64,000 nucleotides of DNA from the NCBI RefSeq assembly GCF_011059185.1, contig NZ_JAALFE010000009.1:1-64000 (forward strand), written 5' to 3'. Every line of letters begins with the position of its first letter. Position 1 is the first letter of the stretch. A program made the translations under genes and the position numbers. The stretch comes from Paragemmobacter kunshanensis. Its GTDB lineage: Bacteria; Pseudomonadota; Alphaproteobacteria; Rhodobacterales; Rhodobacteraceae. The notes under the pieces were generated by a model. It had not been told where the DNA came from, did not search any database, and was given only the letters and a program-made list of their open reading frames with translations. This document shows positions 9,063 to 17,705 of this stretch, one piece after another.

Positions 9063-9392
9063 GATCCCGATCTTTCGCTGCTGTTTCATGCGCTGTCCGA
9101 TCCGACGCGGCGGGCCATGCTGGAGCGGCTGGCGCGGGGGCCTGCGGCGGTGACGGAACTTGCCGGGCCGACGGGGCTGCGCCTGCCCACGGTGCTGCGG
9201 CACCTTTCGGTGCTGGAGGAGGCGGGGCTGATCACCAGCGCCAAGGACGGGCGGGTGCGCAGTTGCGCGCTGGTGCCGCAGGCGCTGGTGCCGATGACGG
9301 ATTGGCTTGAGGGCCAGCGCGCGCTGTGGGAGGCGCGGCTGGACCGGCTGGATGACTATGTGACGCGGCTGATGAAGGAGCGCGAGAGATGA
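9051..9392 (+). CDS. ArsR-family transcriptional regulator
   Basis: 113 residues from ATG 9051 (MAKYDPDLSLLFHALSD). A GTG 15 bases upstream is an alternative start. The winged helix-turn-helix has the typical LSDPTRRAMLERL opening and the recognition helix in LRLPTVLRHLSVLEEAGLI. No arsenite-type CxC metal site is visible, so this is one of the non-metal ArsR proteins usually paired with SRPBCC (AHSA1) genes. The next gene overlaps it by four bases (ATGA). The three-gene unit 9051-10758 is surely an operon under self-control. Ligand unknown. Confidence 0.88.
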   Translation: MAKYDPDLSLLFHALSDPTRRAMLERLARGPAAVTELAGPTGLRLPTVLRHLSVLEEAGLITSAKDGRVRSCALVPQALVPMTDWLEGQRALWEARLDRLDDYVTRLMKERER

Positions 9393-9877
9393 CCCCCGAA
9401 ACCCTGCCCGATTTCGACCCGGCGCTGGATCTTGTGCTGCAGCGCGACCTGGCCGCGCCGCGCGAGGTGCTTTACGAATGCTGGACCACGCCCGAGCATC
9501 TGATCCACTGGTTCGTGCCGAAGCCGCATCGGGTGACGGCCTGCCATCTGGATGTGCGGGTGGGCGGGGCCTGCAACACGACCTTCGATGTCGAGGGGAC
9601 TGTGATGGAGAACAAGGGCGTCTATCTGGAGGTTGTGCCGAATGAGCGGCTGGTCTTCACCGATGCCTATTCCGAAGGCTGGAAGCCCGCGGCGGAGCCT
9701 TTCATGACGGCGATCCTGACGTTCGAGGATCTTGGGGCCGGGCGGACGCGCTATACGGCCGTGGCGCGGCATCGCAATGCCGAGACGGCGCGGCAGCATG
9801 CCGAGATGGGGTTCCATGACGGCTGGGGCACGGTTGCGAGCCAGCTTGAAGCCTATGCGCAGGGGTTGGGGCGGTGA
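9389..9877 (+). CDS. SRPBCC (AHSA1-like) domain protein
   Basis: 162 residues forming one START-like domain of the activator of Hsp90 ATPase homologue type. Motifs: the opening LDLVLQRDLAAPREVLYECWTT, the HWFVPK segment, and the C-terminal helix GWGTVASQLEAYAQ. Such proteins bind hydrophobic ligands in a deep cavity. The pairing with an ArsR regulator is common in proteobacteria and suggests a detoxification or ligand-sensing role. Its start codon overlaps the arsR stop, and its stop overlaps the GTG of the next gene, so translation is coupled along the operon. Confidence 0.88.
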   Translation: MTPETLPDFDPALDLVLQRDLAAPREVLYECWTTPEHLIHWFVPKPHRVTACHLDVRVGGACNTTFDVEGTVMENKGVYLEVVPNERLVFTDAYSEGWKPAAEPFMTAILTFEDLGAGRTRYTAVARHRNAETARQHAEMGFHDGWGTVASQLEAYAQGLGR

Positions 9878-10758
9878 GCGGGGGCTTTGCGACGCTGAGT
9901 TTCGCGCGGAGGGTCGAGGCGCCGCCCGAGACGCTGTGGCAGGCCTGGACGGCGCCCGCGGCGCGGGCCGTCTGGGCGGCCCCCACGCCGGAGGTGGAGG
10001 TGGAATTCCTGGAAGCCGACAGCCGGGCGGGCGGGCGGGAAGTATCGCTTTGCCATGTGGCGGGGCAGGCGGCTATCCGCTGCGATGTCGGCTGGCTGGT
10101 GCTGGAGCCGGGGGCTGTGCTGTGGCGGAGCGTGAATTCCGAGGTGATCTCGCGCGGGGGGGTGGCGCTGTCGGCGGCGCTGGTGACGGCGGAGGTAACG
10201 GCGGAAGGCGCGGGGGCGCGGATCGCGGTGACGGTGCAGCTGTCCAGCCTGGGCGAGGAGATGGAGGCGGGCTATCGCGCGGGGTTCGGCGCGGGGCTGG
10301 ACAATCTGGCGGGGGTGGCGGGGCGGACCATGGTGATCCGCCGGGCCATCCGCGCGCCGCTGGAGGCGGTCTGGGCGGCCTGGTGGGATGCCGAGGCGCT
10401 GCCGCGCTGGTGGGGGCCGGAGGGGTTTTCCTGCCGCACGGCGCGGATCGACCTGCGGGAAGGCGGGGAATGGGTCTTTGACATGATCGGGCCGGACGGG
10501 ACGGTGTTTCCCAATCATCACCGCTATGGGCAGGTCCTGCCGGGGGCGCGGATCGACTATGCGCTGCATTGGGGCGAGAACGGGCCGAAACATGCCGATG
10601 CCTGGGCAATCTTTGCGCAGGGGGCGGAGGGGACGGAGGTGACGCTGGGCATGGTCTTTGCCACGGCCGAGGAATGGCGGACGGCGAAGGGTTTTGGCGC
10701 CGAGGCGCTGGGGCTGCAGACGCTGGGCAAGCTGGCTGTGGCGGCGGGGGCGGACTGA
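9874..10758 (+). CDS. Tandem SRPBCC domain protein
   Basis: 294 residues with a GTG start that overlaps the previous stop (GTGA). Two START-like domains lie in tandem. The first (about 5-145) begins with TLSFARRVEAPPETLWQAWTA. The second (about 150-290) begins with MVIRRAIRAPLEAVWAAWWD and has the more complete AHSA1 pattern (ALPRWWGPEGF, then HHRYGQVLPGARIDY). The first domain lacks the usual W-G-P motif and looks diverged. The fusion probably arose by duplication inside the operon. The cognate small molecule is unknown. Confidence 0.82.
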   Translation: MSGGFATLSFARRVEAPPETLWQAWTAPAARAVWAAPTPEVEVEFLEADSRAGGREVSLCHVAGQAAIRCDVGWLVLEPGAVLWRSVNSEVISRGGVALSAALVTAEVTAEGAGARIAVTVQLSSLGEEMEAGYRAGFGAGLDNLAGVAGRTMVIRRAIRAPLEAVWAAWWDAEALPRWWGPEGFSCRTARIDLREGGEWVFDMIGPDGTVFPNHHRYGQVLPGARIDYALHWGENGPKHADAWAIFAQGAEGTEVTLGMVFATAEEWRTAKGFGAEALGLQTLGKLAVAAGAD

Positions 10759-10765
10759 GGGGGGC

Positions 10766-10977
10766 GATCTTTCTGCGAAAGATCGGTTTGAGGCTTCTGC
10801 GAAGCCTCGGCCCGGGGGCGGGCGTTGTGGGCTGTGGGGACGATTTTTCTGCGAAAAATCTGAAGGGGTGCTTCTGCGAAGCGGGGGGCGCGGGTTCGGG
10901 GGCTTTGGGGAGGACGTGGGCGACGGGGAAAAGGGGACGATTTTTCTGCGAAAAATCTGATGGGCGCTTCTGCGCAG
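10766..10977. repeat. Hairpin array 1: three paired TTC-TGC-GAA hairpins
   Basis: Three repeat units, each with an AT-rich hairpin followed by a GC-rich one. AT-rich stems are GATCTTTC/GAAAGATC at 10766-10784 and GATTTTTC/GAAAAATC at 10842-10860 and 10939-10957. The GC-rich partners are GAGGCTTC/GAAGCCTC at 10790-10808, GCTTC/GAAGC at 10870-10882, and an imperfect copy near 10965-10977. All share the loop TGC. The array fills the gap between the convergent SRPBCC and DUF2256 genes. Confidence 0.85.
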
Positions 10978-10989
10978 CGGGGGTGGGTG

Positions 10990-11142
10990 TCAGGCTTTGC
11001 GCCGGGCCTCTGTCCGGCAGCGGTCGGAGCAGTATTTCACCTCGTCCCAGACCTTTTCCCATTTCTTGCGCCAGGTGAAGGGCAGGCCGCAGCAGGCGCA
11101 GGTCTTGCGGGGCAGGTCGGCCTTCTTGCGCATCTTCGCCAT
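10990..11142 (-). CDS. DUF2256 zinc-ribbon-like microprotein
   Basis: 50 residues from ATG 11142. Two cysteine pairs, CACC at residues 15-18 and CSDRC at 38-42, flank the signature [17 protein letters not shown]. This is the DUF2256 family, probably a small zinc-binding protein. Its start codon shares one base with the stop codon of the photolyase gene (TGATG), so the two are translationally coupled. DUF2256 genes are known next to photolyase/cryptochrome genes in several phyla, which suggests an accessory role in light-dependent repair or signalling, not yet shown. Confidence 0.88.
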   Translation of the reverse strand: MAKMRKKADLPRKTCACCGLPFTWRKKWEKVWDEVKYCSDRCRTEARRKA

Positions 11143-12650
11143 CAGAGATCGAAGCTCATCTGGGCGGCATTCGCAGGGCGGCGGGGGCTGCGGTCATTGA
11201 CGAAACGGGGATCGGCGCGGCTGGCATGGCGTTCGATCACCTCGGCGATGTCGGGGTCGTGGCGGCGTTCCTTCCGCAGGCCCCAGCAGGCCTCGCGGGC
11301 GGCGCGGGCGCTTGCGGCCACATCGACCACGGGTTCGGGATAGAGCCGGCCCAGAAGGCCCCGCGCGCCGGGCCATTTCCAGGGTTCCTGCAGGAAGGCA
11401 TCGGGGACGGGGGCGAGTTCGGGCAGCCAGCGGCGGGTGAAGGCGCCGGTCGGATCCTGGTCATGGCCCTGCTTGACGGGGTTGTAGATGCGGATCGTGT
11501 TGATCCCCGTGACGCCCGACTGCATCTGCACCTGGGGCCAGTGGATGCCGGGTTCGTAATCGGTGAAGCGCCGGGCAAGAGCCGCGCCGGTGGCCCGCCA
11601 GTCGAGCCAGAGGTGATAGGAGGCCACCGCCATCACCATGCTGCGCATGCGGAAGTTCAGCCAGCCTGTCGCACGCAGGTAGCGCATGCAGGCATCGAGG
11701 AAGGGAAGGCCGGTTTCGCCATTCTCCCAGGCGGCGAGGCGGAGGGGATCGGGGGCGCGCGGGCGGAGGGCATCGGCGGCGCGGTGCAGGGCGCGGATTT
11801 CGATTTCGGGTTCGGTTTCGAGTTTCTGGATGAAATGATCGCGCCAGGCCATCCGGCTTTGGAAACTGGTCAGCGCGCCGGGCCACCGACCACCGGGGCG
11901 TTCGGCGGCGCGGGCGGCGGCGGCCTGCACCACCTCGCGCGAGGAAAGCGTGCCCAGGGCGAGATGGGCCGAGAGGCGCGAGCAGGCGCGTTCGCCCGTG
12001 AGCGGCGAGGACATGGCCGCGCGGTAGGGTTCGCCGCGATGGGAGAGGAAGCTGTCCAGCAGGGCCATGCCCGCCGCGCGCCCGCCCTGCTGGCGGTGGG
12101 GGCAGGGATCATCGGCAAGGCGCAGTGCCCGGGCGGAGGGGATCGCGCCGGGTTCCACGCCGGGCACGGGGCGCAGGGCAGGCGGGGCGGGGATCTGGGC
12201 GGCGGAGGCGAAGGCATCGCGCCGCCCTGCCCAGCCATCGCGCGAGGGCAGGCGGCGGATGACGCCCTGCTGGGGCAGTTCCTCCCAGATCACGCCCGCG
12301 CCGCGCGCCCAGGCGGCCACCCGGCGGTCGCGCGCGAAGGTCCAGAGATTGCCGGTTTCCTCATGGCTGAGGAGGCGGGCGATGTGGTGCTGGCGGCAGA
12401 GCCTGTCCAGCACCTCGACCGCGTCGCCCATGCGGATCACGAGGGGCGCGCCGAGGGCGGCGCTGGCCTCGCGCAGATCCTGCAGGCTTTCGGCGGTGAA
12501 GGCCCAGTGCCGCGCGGCGGCGTCGGGTTGCTGCCAGAGATCGGGTTCGGCGATGTAGAGCGGCAGGACCGCGCCCATGGACGCGGCGCGGGCCAGGGCG
12601 GGATGATCGGAAAGGCGCAGGTCGCGCTTGAACCAGACGAGAACATTCAT
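11142..12650 (-). CDS. Photolyase/cryptochrome family flavoprotein
   Basis: 502 residues from ATG 12650 ([19 protein letters not shown]). An upstream in-frame extension has no such motif. The N-terminal Rossmann antenna domain carries the classic FKRDLR-DHPAL opening. The C-terminal helical FAD domain shows [13 protein letters not shown], the [20 protein letters not shown] segment, the [19 protein letters not shown] pattern and [11 protein letters not shown], all typical of FAD binding in DNA photolyases and cryptochromes. It could repair pyrimidine dimers or act as a photoreceptor; the sequence does not settle this. It is followed directly by DUF2256. A GTTC-N7-GTTC box covers the start codon. 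Confidence 0.9.
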   Translation of the reverse strand: MNVLVWFKRDLRLSDHPALARAASMGAVLPLYIAEPDLWQQPDAAARHWAFTAESLQDLREASAALGAPLVIRMGDAVEVLDRLCRQHHIARLLSHEETGNLWTFARDRRVAAWARGAGVIWEELPQQGVIRRLPSRDGWAGRRDAFASAAQIPAPPALRPVPGVEPGAIPSARALRLADDPCPHRQQGGRAAGMALLDSFLSHRGEPYRAAMSSPLTGERACSRLSAHLALGTLSSREVVQAAAARAAERPGGRWPGALTSFQSRMAWRDHFIQKLETEPEIEIRALHRAADALRPRAPDPLRLAAWENGETGLPFLDACMRYLRATGWLNFRMRSMVMAVASYHLWLDWRATGAALARRFTDYEPGIHWPQVQMQSGVTGINTIRIYNPVKQGHDQDPTGAFTRRWLPELAPVPDAFLQEPWKWPGARGLLGRLYPEPVVDVAASARAAREACWGLRKERRHDPDIAEVIERHASRADPRFVNDRSPRRPANAAQMSFDL

Positions 12651-12655
12651 GGAAC
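12641..12655 (-). promoter_or_regulatory. SOS (LexA) box over the photolyase start codon
   Basis: Read on the minus strand, the site is GTTCCATGAATGTTC, an exact GTTC-N7-GTTC match to the alphaproteobacterial LexA box. The ATG of the photolyase gene lies inside it. LexA bound here would block transcription. The same pattern occurs in front of lexA in this window. Confidence 0.65.
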
Positions 12656-12860
12656 ATTTATTTAACCCGCCGGGAGGATTCGTAAAGCCCCCGGAAACGG
12701 CCCGGTTTTTGGGCGAAAACCCCATCCGAAAGTATGTAGGCCCTTACCCCTATCAGGGTGCGACACCGCTTGCCTTCGCCTTTCCGCTGGAAATGCGTCA
12801 CCTTTTGGCGGCATGCCGGAAGCCGGACGGTGAGTGCGGCAGGCGGAAGCGGGGAGGATC

Positions 12861-14957
12861 ATGCAGGAGAGCGGGCAGATCGGGCGGGGCGGGTTACCTC
12901 CTCCTCCCCTCAGGACCTGGCTCTGGCGGTCCTATCTGCGGGCGGCGCTGGTGCCGCTTCTGCTGATCGAACTGACCTTTGTCGCGCTGTATTTCGGGAC
13001 GAGCCGCGTCGTCTATGACCGCAGCGCGAAGGCGATCACCGAGATATCGACCGAGGCGTTGCGCGATGCCTCGCGCCGGGAGGCGGATGTGATCGCGCGG
13101 CGGCTGGAGACGATCGCCACGGTGACGCAGATCTTCGCCCGCGAGACGACGCGGGCGCTGGCGGAACCGGCGGGCGAGGTGAGTGCTGCGGAGCGGACGC
13201 GCTATGCCTATACGCCGGAGGGGGTGTATTACAGCACCGTCGATGACGGGGGGGCGGCGGTCTTCTACAGCGGCTTTGTGCCGGTGGGCGAGGCCGAGCG
13301 CGAGAAGGTCTGGCGGACGGCGCGGCTGGATCCGCTGATGCGGTCGATCGTGGAGAGCAATCCGCTGATCACGCAGATCTATGTGAACACGCATGACTCG
13401 CTCAACCGGATCTTTCCCTGGTTTGACGTGCTGGCGATCTATCCGCCGAAGATGGATATCCCGAGCTACAATTTCTATTACGACGCCGATGCCACGCATA
13501 ACCCGGCGCGGCGGGTGGTCTGGACCGACAGCTATGTCGATCCGGCGGGGGCGGGGTGGATGGTTTCGGCCATCGCGCCGGCCTATGGCTGGGCGGCGGG
13601 CGGCGATGAGCGGCTGGAGGCGGTGGTGGGCATCGACGTGACGATCGGGCGGATCGTCGATCAGGTGCTGGACCTGCGGCTGGAGGGCGACGGCTATGCG
13701 CTGCTGGTCGGGCGGGACGGGACGATCCTTGCGCTGCCGCCTGCGGGCGAGGCGGATCTGGGCCTGTCGGAGCTGATCGACCACAGCTATGAGGAGGCGA
13801 TCCTTCAGGACACGTTCAAGCCCGACAGTTTCAACCTGTATCGCCGGGCCGAGCTGTTCACCATGGCCGAGGCGATCCAGGCGTCGGAAGAGGGGAATGC
13901 CAAGGTCGATCTGGGCCGGCCGATGATCGCGGCCTGGGCCACCATCGCGGGGCCGCAATGGAAGCTGATCGTGCTGACGAGCGAGGAAAGCATCCTGACC
14001 GGGGCGACCACGCTGCGCGAGCAATTGTCCTTTGTCAGCAAGGCGATGCTGGCCATTCTGGTGCTGTTCTATCTGGTTTTCTTCCTGTTCCTGTGGCGGC
14101 GGTCGGTTGCCATGTCGGCGCGGGTGGCCCAGCCGCTGGCCGAGATCGAGGGCAACATGATCCAGATTTCGGAAGGCGGCAGCGTGCCGCCGGGGCATCG
14201 CTATGAGGTGGCCGAGTTGCAGACCGTGGGCGACCATCTGGTGACCATGGGGGAAAAGCTGCAGGCCGCGAACGAGGCGAAGAACAGCTTCCTGTCGGCC
14301 ATGAGCCATGAATTCCGCACGCCGCTGAATGCGATCATCGGCTTTTCCGATCTGCTGGCGGTGGGCGCGCGCCAGCCGCTGGCGCCCGAGGACCTGCGCC
14401 AGGTGCAGGCGATTTCGGCGGCGGGATGGCAGCTTTTGCAGCTTGTGGAAGGGGTGATCGAGCTGAGCCGGATCGAACAGGGGCAGGTCCGGCGCAACCT
14501 GCATGCGCTGGATGTGCTGCCCGCGGTGCGGCAGGCGCTGGATGCGGTGCGGCCCGCGATGCGGGATCGCAAGGTGACGCTGCGGCTGGAGGAACCGGCG
14601 GAGCCGCTGCCGAAGGTGACGGGCGACGAGGAGATCATCCGCCGCATCGTCACGCATCTTGTATCGAACGGGGTGAAATACAATCACGACGGCGGCAGCG
14701 TGGTGGTGTCCTTCCGGGCCGAGGCGGCGCGGCTGGTGATCCGCGTCGCCGATACCGGCATCGGCATCGCCGAGGACAAGCAGGCGCGGCTTTTCACCCC
14801 CTTTGACAGGCTGGGCCATGAGAATGGCACGATCAGCGGCACCGGGATCGGGCTGACGATCTGCCGCAGGCTGGCGCAGTTGACCGGATCGGAGATCGGT
14901 TTCGTCAGCCGCGCGGGCGAGGGATCGACCTTCACGCTGAGCCTGCCGCTGGCGTGA
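12861..14957 (+). CDS. Cache-domain sensor histidine kinase
   Basis: 698 residues from ATG 12861 (GGGGAGG lies close upstream; a GTG at 12834 is an alternative). A membrane segment near residues 25-45 precedes a large periplasmic sensor of about 340 residues with the double-Cache pattern (FPWFDVLAIYPP, TDSYVDPAGAGWMVSAIAPAYG). A second membrane segment near 400-420 and a HAMP-like linker follow. The HisKA box is AMSHEFRTPLNAIIGFSDLL with the phospho-accepting histidine at about 483. The ATPase domain has the N box LVSNGVKYN, the G1 box DTGIGI and the G2 box GTGIGLTI. No response regulator is adjacent, so the kinase is an orphan. Likely ligand: a small organic molecule. Confidence 0.9.
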   Translation: MQESGQIGRGGLPPPPLRTWLWRSYLRAALVPLLLIELTFVALYFGTSRVVYDRSAKAITEISTEALRDASRREADVIARRLETIATVTQIFARETTRALAEPAGEVSAAERTRYAYTPEGVYYSTVDDGGAAVFYSGFVPVGEAEREKVWRTARLDPLMRSIVESNPLITQIYVNTHDSLNRIFPWFDVLAIYPPKMDIPSYNFYYDADATHNPARRVVWTDSYVDPAGAGWMVSAIAPAYGWAAGGDERLEAVVGIDVTIGRIVDQVLDLRLEGDGYALLVGRDGTILALPPAGEADLGLSELIDHSYEEAILQDTFKPDSFNLYRRAELFTMAEAIQASEEGNAKVDLGRPMIAAWATIAGPQWKLIVLTSEESILTGATTLREQLSFVSKAMLAILVLFYLVFFLFLWRRSVAMSARVAQPLAEIEGNMIQISEGGSVPPGHRYEVAELQTVGDHLVTMGEKLQAANEAKNSFLSAMSHEFRTPLNAIIGFSDLLAVGARQPLAPEDLRQVQAISAAGWQLLQLVEGVIELSRIEQGQVRRNLHALDVLPAVRQALDAVRPAMRDRKVTLRLEEPAEPLPKVTGDEEIIRRIVTHLVSNGVKYNHDGGSVVVSFRAEAARLVIRVADTGIGIAEDKQARLFTPFDRLGHENGTISGTGIGLTICRRLAQLTGSEIGFVSRAGEGSTFTLSLPLA

Positions 14958-15019
14958 TCGGGGGGCGGCTTGCCTTCGGCTTGCGGGCTTCCTAGCTTGG
15001 CCGGCAAAGGGAGTGACCC

Positions 15020-17578
15020 ATGACCGACCAGCCGCGCGCCGTGCATCTTGCCGATTACCAGCCCTATACCCATCGCGTGGAGCATGTGGCGCTGACATTC
15101 CGTCTGGCGCCCCGGGCGACGCGGGTTCTGGCGGCGCTGCGCCTGTCGCCCAATCCGGGCCGACCCGGGCGGCATGACCTGCGGCTGGATGGCGAGCAGT
15201 TGCGCCTGATCGCGGTGCGGATCGAGGGGCGGGAGGTGGCGGCGCGGGTGGATGCGACGGGGATGACGATCCCGGCAGAGATGCTGCCCGAGGGGGGCTT
15301 CACGCTGGAGACGGAGGTGGAGATCGCGCCCGAGGGCAATACCGCGCTGGAGGGGCTTTACATGTCGCGCGGCATGTATTGCACGCAATGCGAGGCGGAG
15401 GGGTTCCGCAAGATCACCTATTACCCCGACCGGCCCGATGTGATGGCCCCCTTTCGGGTGCGGATCGAGGCCGATCTGCCGGTTCTGCTTTCGAATGGCA
15501 ATCCGCTGGGGCAGGGGCCGGGCTGGGCGGAATGGGAGGATCCCTGGCCGAAGCCTGCCTATCTGTTCGCGCTGGTGGCGGGCGATCTGGTGGCGCATTC
15601 GGCCGATTTCACCACGGCATCGGGGCGCGCGGTGGCGCTGAACATCTGGGTGCGCGCGGGCGATCAGGACCGCTGCGCCTATGCGATGGACAGCCTGATC
15701 CGGTCGATGCGCTGGGATGAAGAGGTCTATGGGCGCGAATACGATCTGGACGTGTTCAACATCGTGGCGGTCGATGATTTCAACATGGGCGCGATGGAGA
15801 ACAAGGGGTTGAACATCTTCAACTCCAAATACGTGCTGGCCAGCCCCGAAACCGCGACGGATGACGATTTCGCCCGGATCGAGGCGATCATCGCGCATGA
15901 ATATTTCCACAACTGGACGGGCAACCGCATCACCTGCCGGGACTGGTTTCAGCTGTGCCTGAAGGAAGGGCTGACGGTGTTCCGCGACCAGCAGTTCAGC
16001 GGCGACATGCGCAGCCATGCGGTGAAGCGGATCGAGGATGTGCTGATGCTGCGCGCGCGGCAGTTCCGCGAGGATGGCGGGCCGCTGGCGCATCCGGTGC
16101 GGCCCGACAGCTATGTCGAGATCAACAATTTCTACACCGCGACGATCTATGAGAAGGGCGCGGAAGTCATCGGCATGCTGAAGCGGCTGGTGGGGGAGGA
16201 GGGCTATGCCAGGGCGCTGGACCTGTACTTCACCCGCCATGATGGCGAGGCGGCGACGATCGAGGATTGGCTGCGCGTCTTCGAGGATGCGACGGGGCGC
16301 GATCTGGCGCAGTTCAAGCGCTGGTATACCGAGGCGGGGACGCCGCGGGTGAAGGTCTGGGAGGAGTGGGACGGCGAAAGCTATACCCTGACCTTCGAGC
16401 AGGAGAACCCCGCGACGCCGGGACAGCCGGAGAAGGGGGCGAAGGTGATCCCCATTGCCGTGGGTTTGCTGAACCCCAATGGCGACGAGGTGTTGCCGAC
16501 GACGGTGCTGGAACTGACGCAAGACCGGCAGAGCTTCCGCTTTCCTGCCGCCGCGCGGCCGGTGCCTTCGATCCTGCGCGGCTTTTCGGCGCCCGTGGTG
16601 CTGGAGCGGGATGTCAGCCCCGAAGAGCGGGCCTTCCTTCTGGCGCATGACACCGACCCGTTCAACAAATGGGAGGCGGGGCGCGCGCTGGCCAAGGACC
16701 TGCTCGCGCGGATGGTGACGGAGGGGGCGGCGCCGGGGCCGGACTGGCTGGACGCGATTGCGCGGGTGACCTTTGACGAGGGGCTGGATCCGGCCTTTCG
16801 CGCGCTGGCGTTGCGCCTGCCGGGGGAGGATGACATGGCCTCGACCCTGCATGCGGGGGGGATCACGCCCGATCCCGCGCGCATCTGGGCGGAACGGCGG
16901 CGGATGGGGGAGGCGCTGGCGCGGCGGCTGGGGCCGCAACTGCCGGGGCTGATCGAGGCGCTGGCGGAGCCCGGGCCGTTCACGCCGGATGCGCGGGCGG
17001 CGGGGCGGCGGGCGCTGCGCATCGCGGCGCTGGCGCTGTTGGCGCGGGTGGATGGCGGGCGGGCGGCGCGGGCCGCCCATGCGGCCGCCGACAACATGAC
17101 CGAAGAGGTGGGCGCGCTGATCGCCCTGCTGGAGGTGGGCGCGGGGCAGGAGGAACTGGTGGCCTTCGAGGCGCGCTGGGGCCGGGATCGCAACGTGATG
17201 GACAAGTGGTTTGCGCTGCAGATCGCGCATGCCCATCCGGACCAGGCGGTGGCGGTGACCGAGGCGCTGACGCGGCATCCCGATTTCGACTGGAAGAATC
17301 CGAACCGGTTCCGGTCGGTCATCGGGGCCTTGTCGGCCAATCATGCGGGGTTCCACCATGGTTCGGGTGCGGGTTACCGGCTGGTGGCGGATTGGCTGTT
17401 GCGGCTGGATCCGCTGAACCCGCAGACGGCGGCGCGGATGTCGACGGCCTTCGAGACATGGCCGCGCTATGATGCGGATCGGCAGGGGATGGTGCAGGCG
17501 GAACTGGCGCGGATGGCGGCAGCGCCGGGGCTGAGCCGCGACCTGGGCGAGATGGTGGCGCGGATGCGGGGGGCGTAG
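15020..17578 (+). CDS. pepN: Aminopeptidase N
   Basis: 852 residues, close to the family norm of 870. This M1 zinc metallopeptidase removes N-terminal residues from peptides in the cytoplasm. The exopeptidase motif GAMEN is at residues 257-261. The zinc site HEYFH starts at H293, with the third ligand Glu in LKEGLTVF 23 residues after the first. An AAAGGGAG sits about nine bases before the ATG. The gene ends at a strong inverted repeat shared with the convergent lipoprotein gene. Confidence 0.96.
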   Translation: MTDQPRAVHLADYQPYTHRVEHVALTFRLAPRATRVLAALRLSPNPGRPGRHDLRLDGEQLRLIAVRIEGREVAARVDATGMTIPAEMLPEGGFTLETEVEIAPEGNTALEGLYMSRGMYCTQCEAEGFRKITYYPDRPDVMAPFRVRIEADLPVLLSNGNPLGQGPGWAEWEDPWPKPAYLFALVAGDLVAHSADFTTASGRAVALNIWVRAGDQDRCAYAMDSLIRSMRWDEEVYGREYDLDVFNIVAVDDFNMGAMENKGLNIFNSKYVLASPETATDDDFARIEAIIAHEYFHNWTGNRITCRDWFQLCLKEGLTVFRDQQFSGDMRSHAVKRIEDVLMLRARQFREDGGPLAHPVRPDSYVEINNFYTATIYEKGAEVIGMLKRLVGEEGYARALDLYFTRHDGEAATIEDWLRVFEDATGRDLAQFKRWYTEAGTPRVKVWEEWDGESYTLTFEQENPATPGQPEKGAKVIPIAVGLLNPNGDEVLPTTVLELTQDRQSFRFPAAARPVPSILRGFSAPVVLERDVSPEERAFLLAHDTDPFNKWEAGRALAKDLLARMVTEGAAPGPDWLDAIARVTFDEGLDPAFRALALRLPGEDDMASTLHAGGITPDPARIWAERRRMGEALARRLGPQLPGLIEALAEPGPFTPDARAAGRRALRIAALALLARVDGGRAARAAHAAADNMTEEVGALIALLEVGAGQEELVAFEARWGRDRNVMDKWFALQIAHAHPDQAVAVTEALTRHPDFDWKNPNRFRSVIGALSANHAGFHHGSGAGYRLVADWLLRLDPLNPQTAARMSTAFETWPRYDADRQGMVQAELARMAAAPGLSRDLGEMVARMRGA

Positions 17579-17594
17579 GGGGGGCGAAGCCCGT

Positions 17595-17666
17595 CCCGGG
17601 CCTGACCCGGGACCGCTGCCGGGCGGTGAATGCCGTGGATGGGGGAGGTCCCGGGTCAGGCCCGGG
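17595..17666. terminator. Bidirectional inverted repeat between pepN and the lipoprotein gene
   Basis: Arms 17595-17614 and 17647-17666 are perfect 20-base complements built on CCCGGGCCTGACCCGGGACC, with a 32-base spacer. It lies between convergent stop codons. GGGTCAGGCCCGGG-type palindromes are dispersed in many alphaproteobacterial genomes, so this may be both a repeat element and a terminator. No U run follows on either strand. Confidence 0.65.
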
Positions 17667-17705
17667 GCGGGGTTTCCAGCGCCATGCTGTCCGGCGTGGG
17701 GGGCA

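Noticed and set aside
10766-10977. CRISPR array
   Set aside because: The repeats are self-complementary hairpins with irregular spacing and no unique spacers of constant length; no cas genes are nearby.
12894-17359. Two long minus-strand frames (734 and 891 codons) opposite the histidine kinase and pepN
   Set aside because: Both oppose well-supported genes with catalytic motifs; their translations are Arg/Pro/His-rich shadows.
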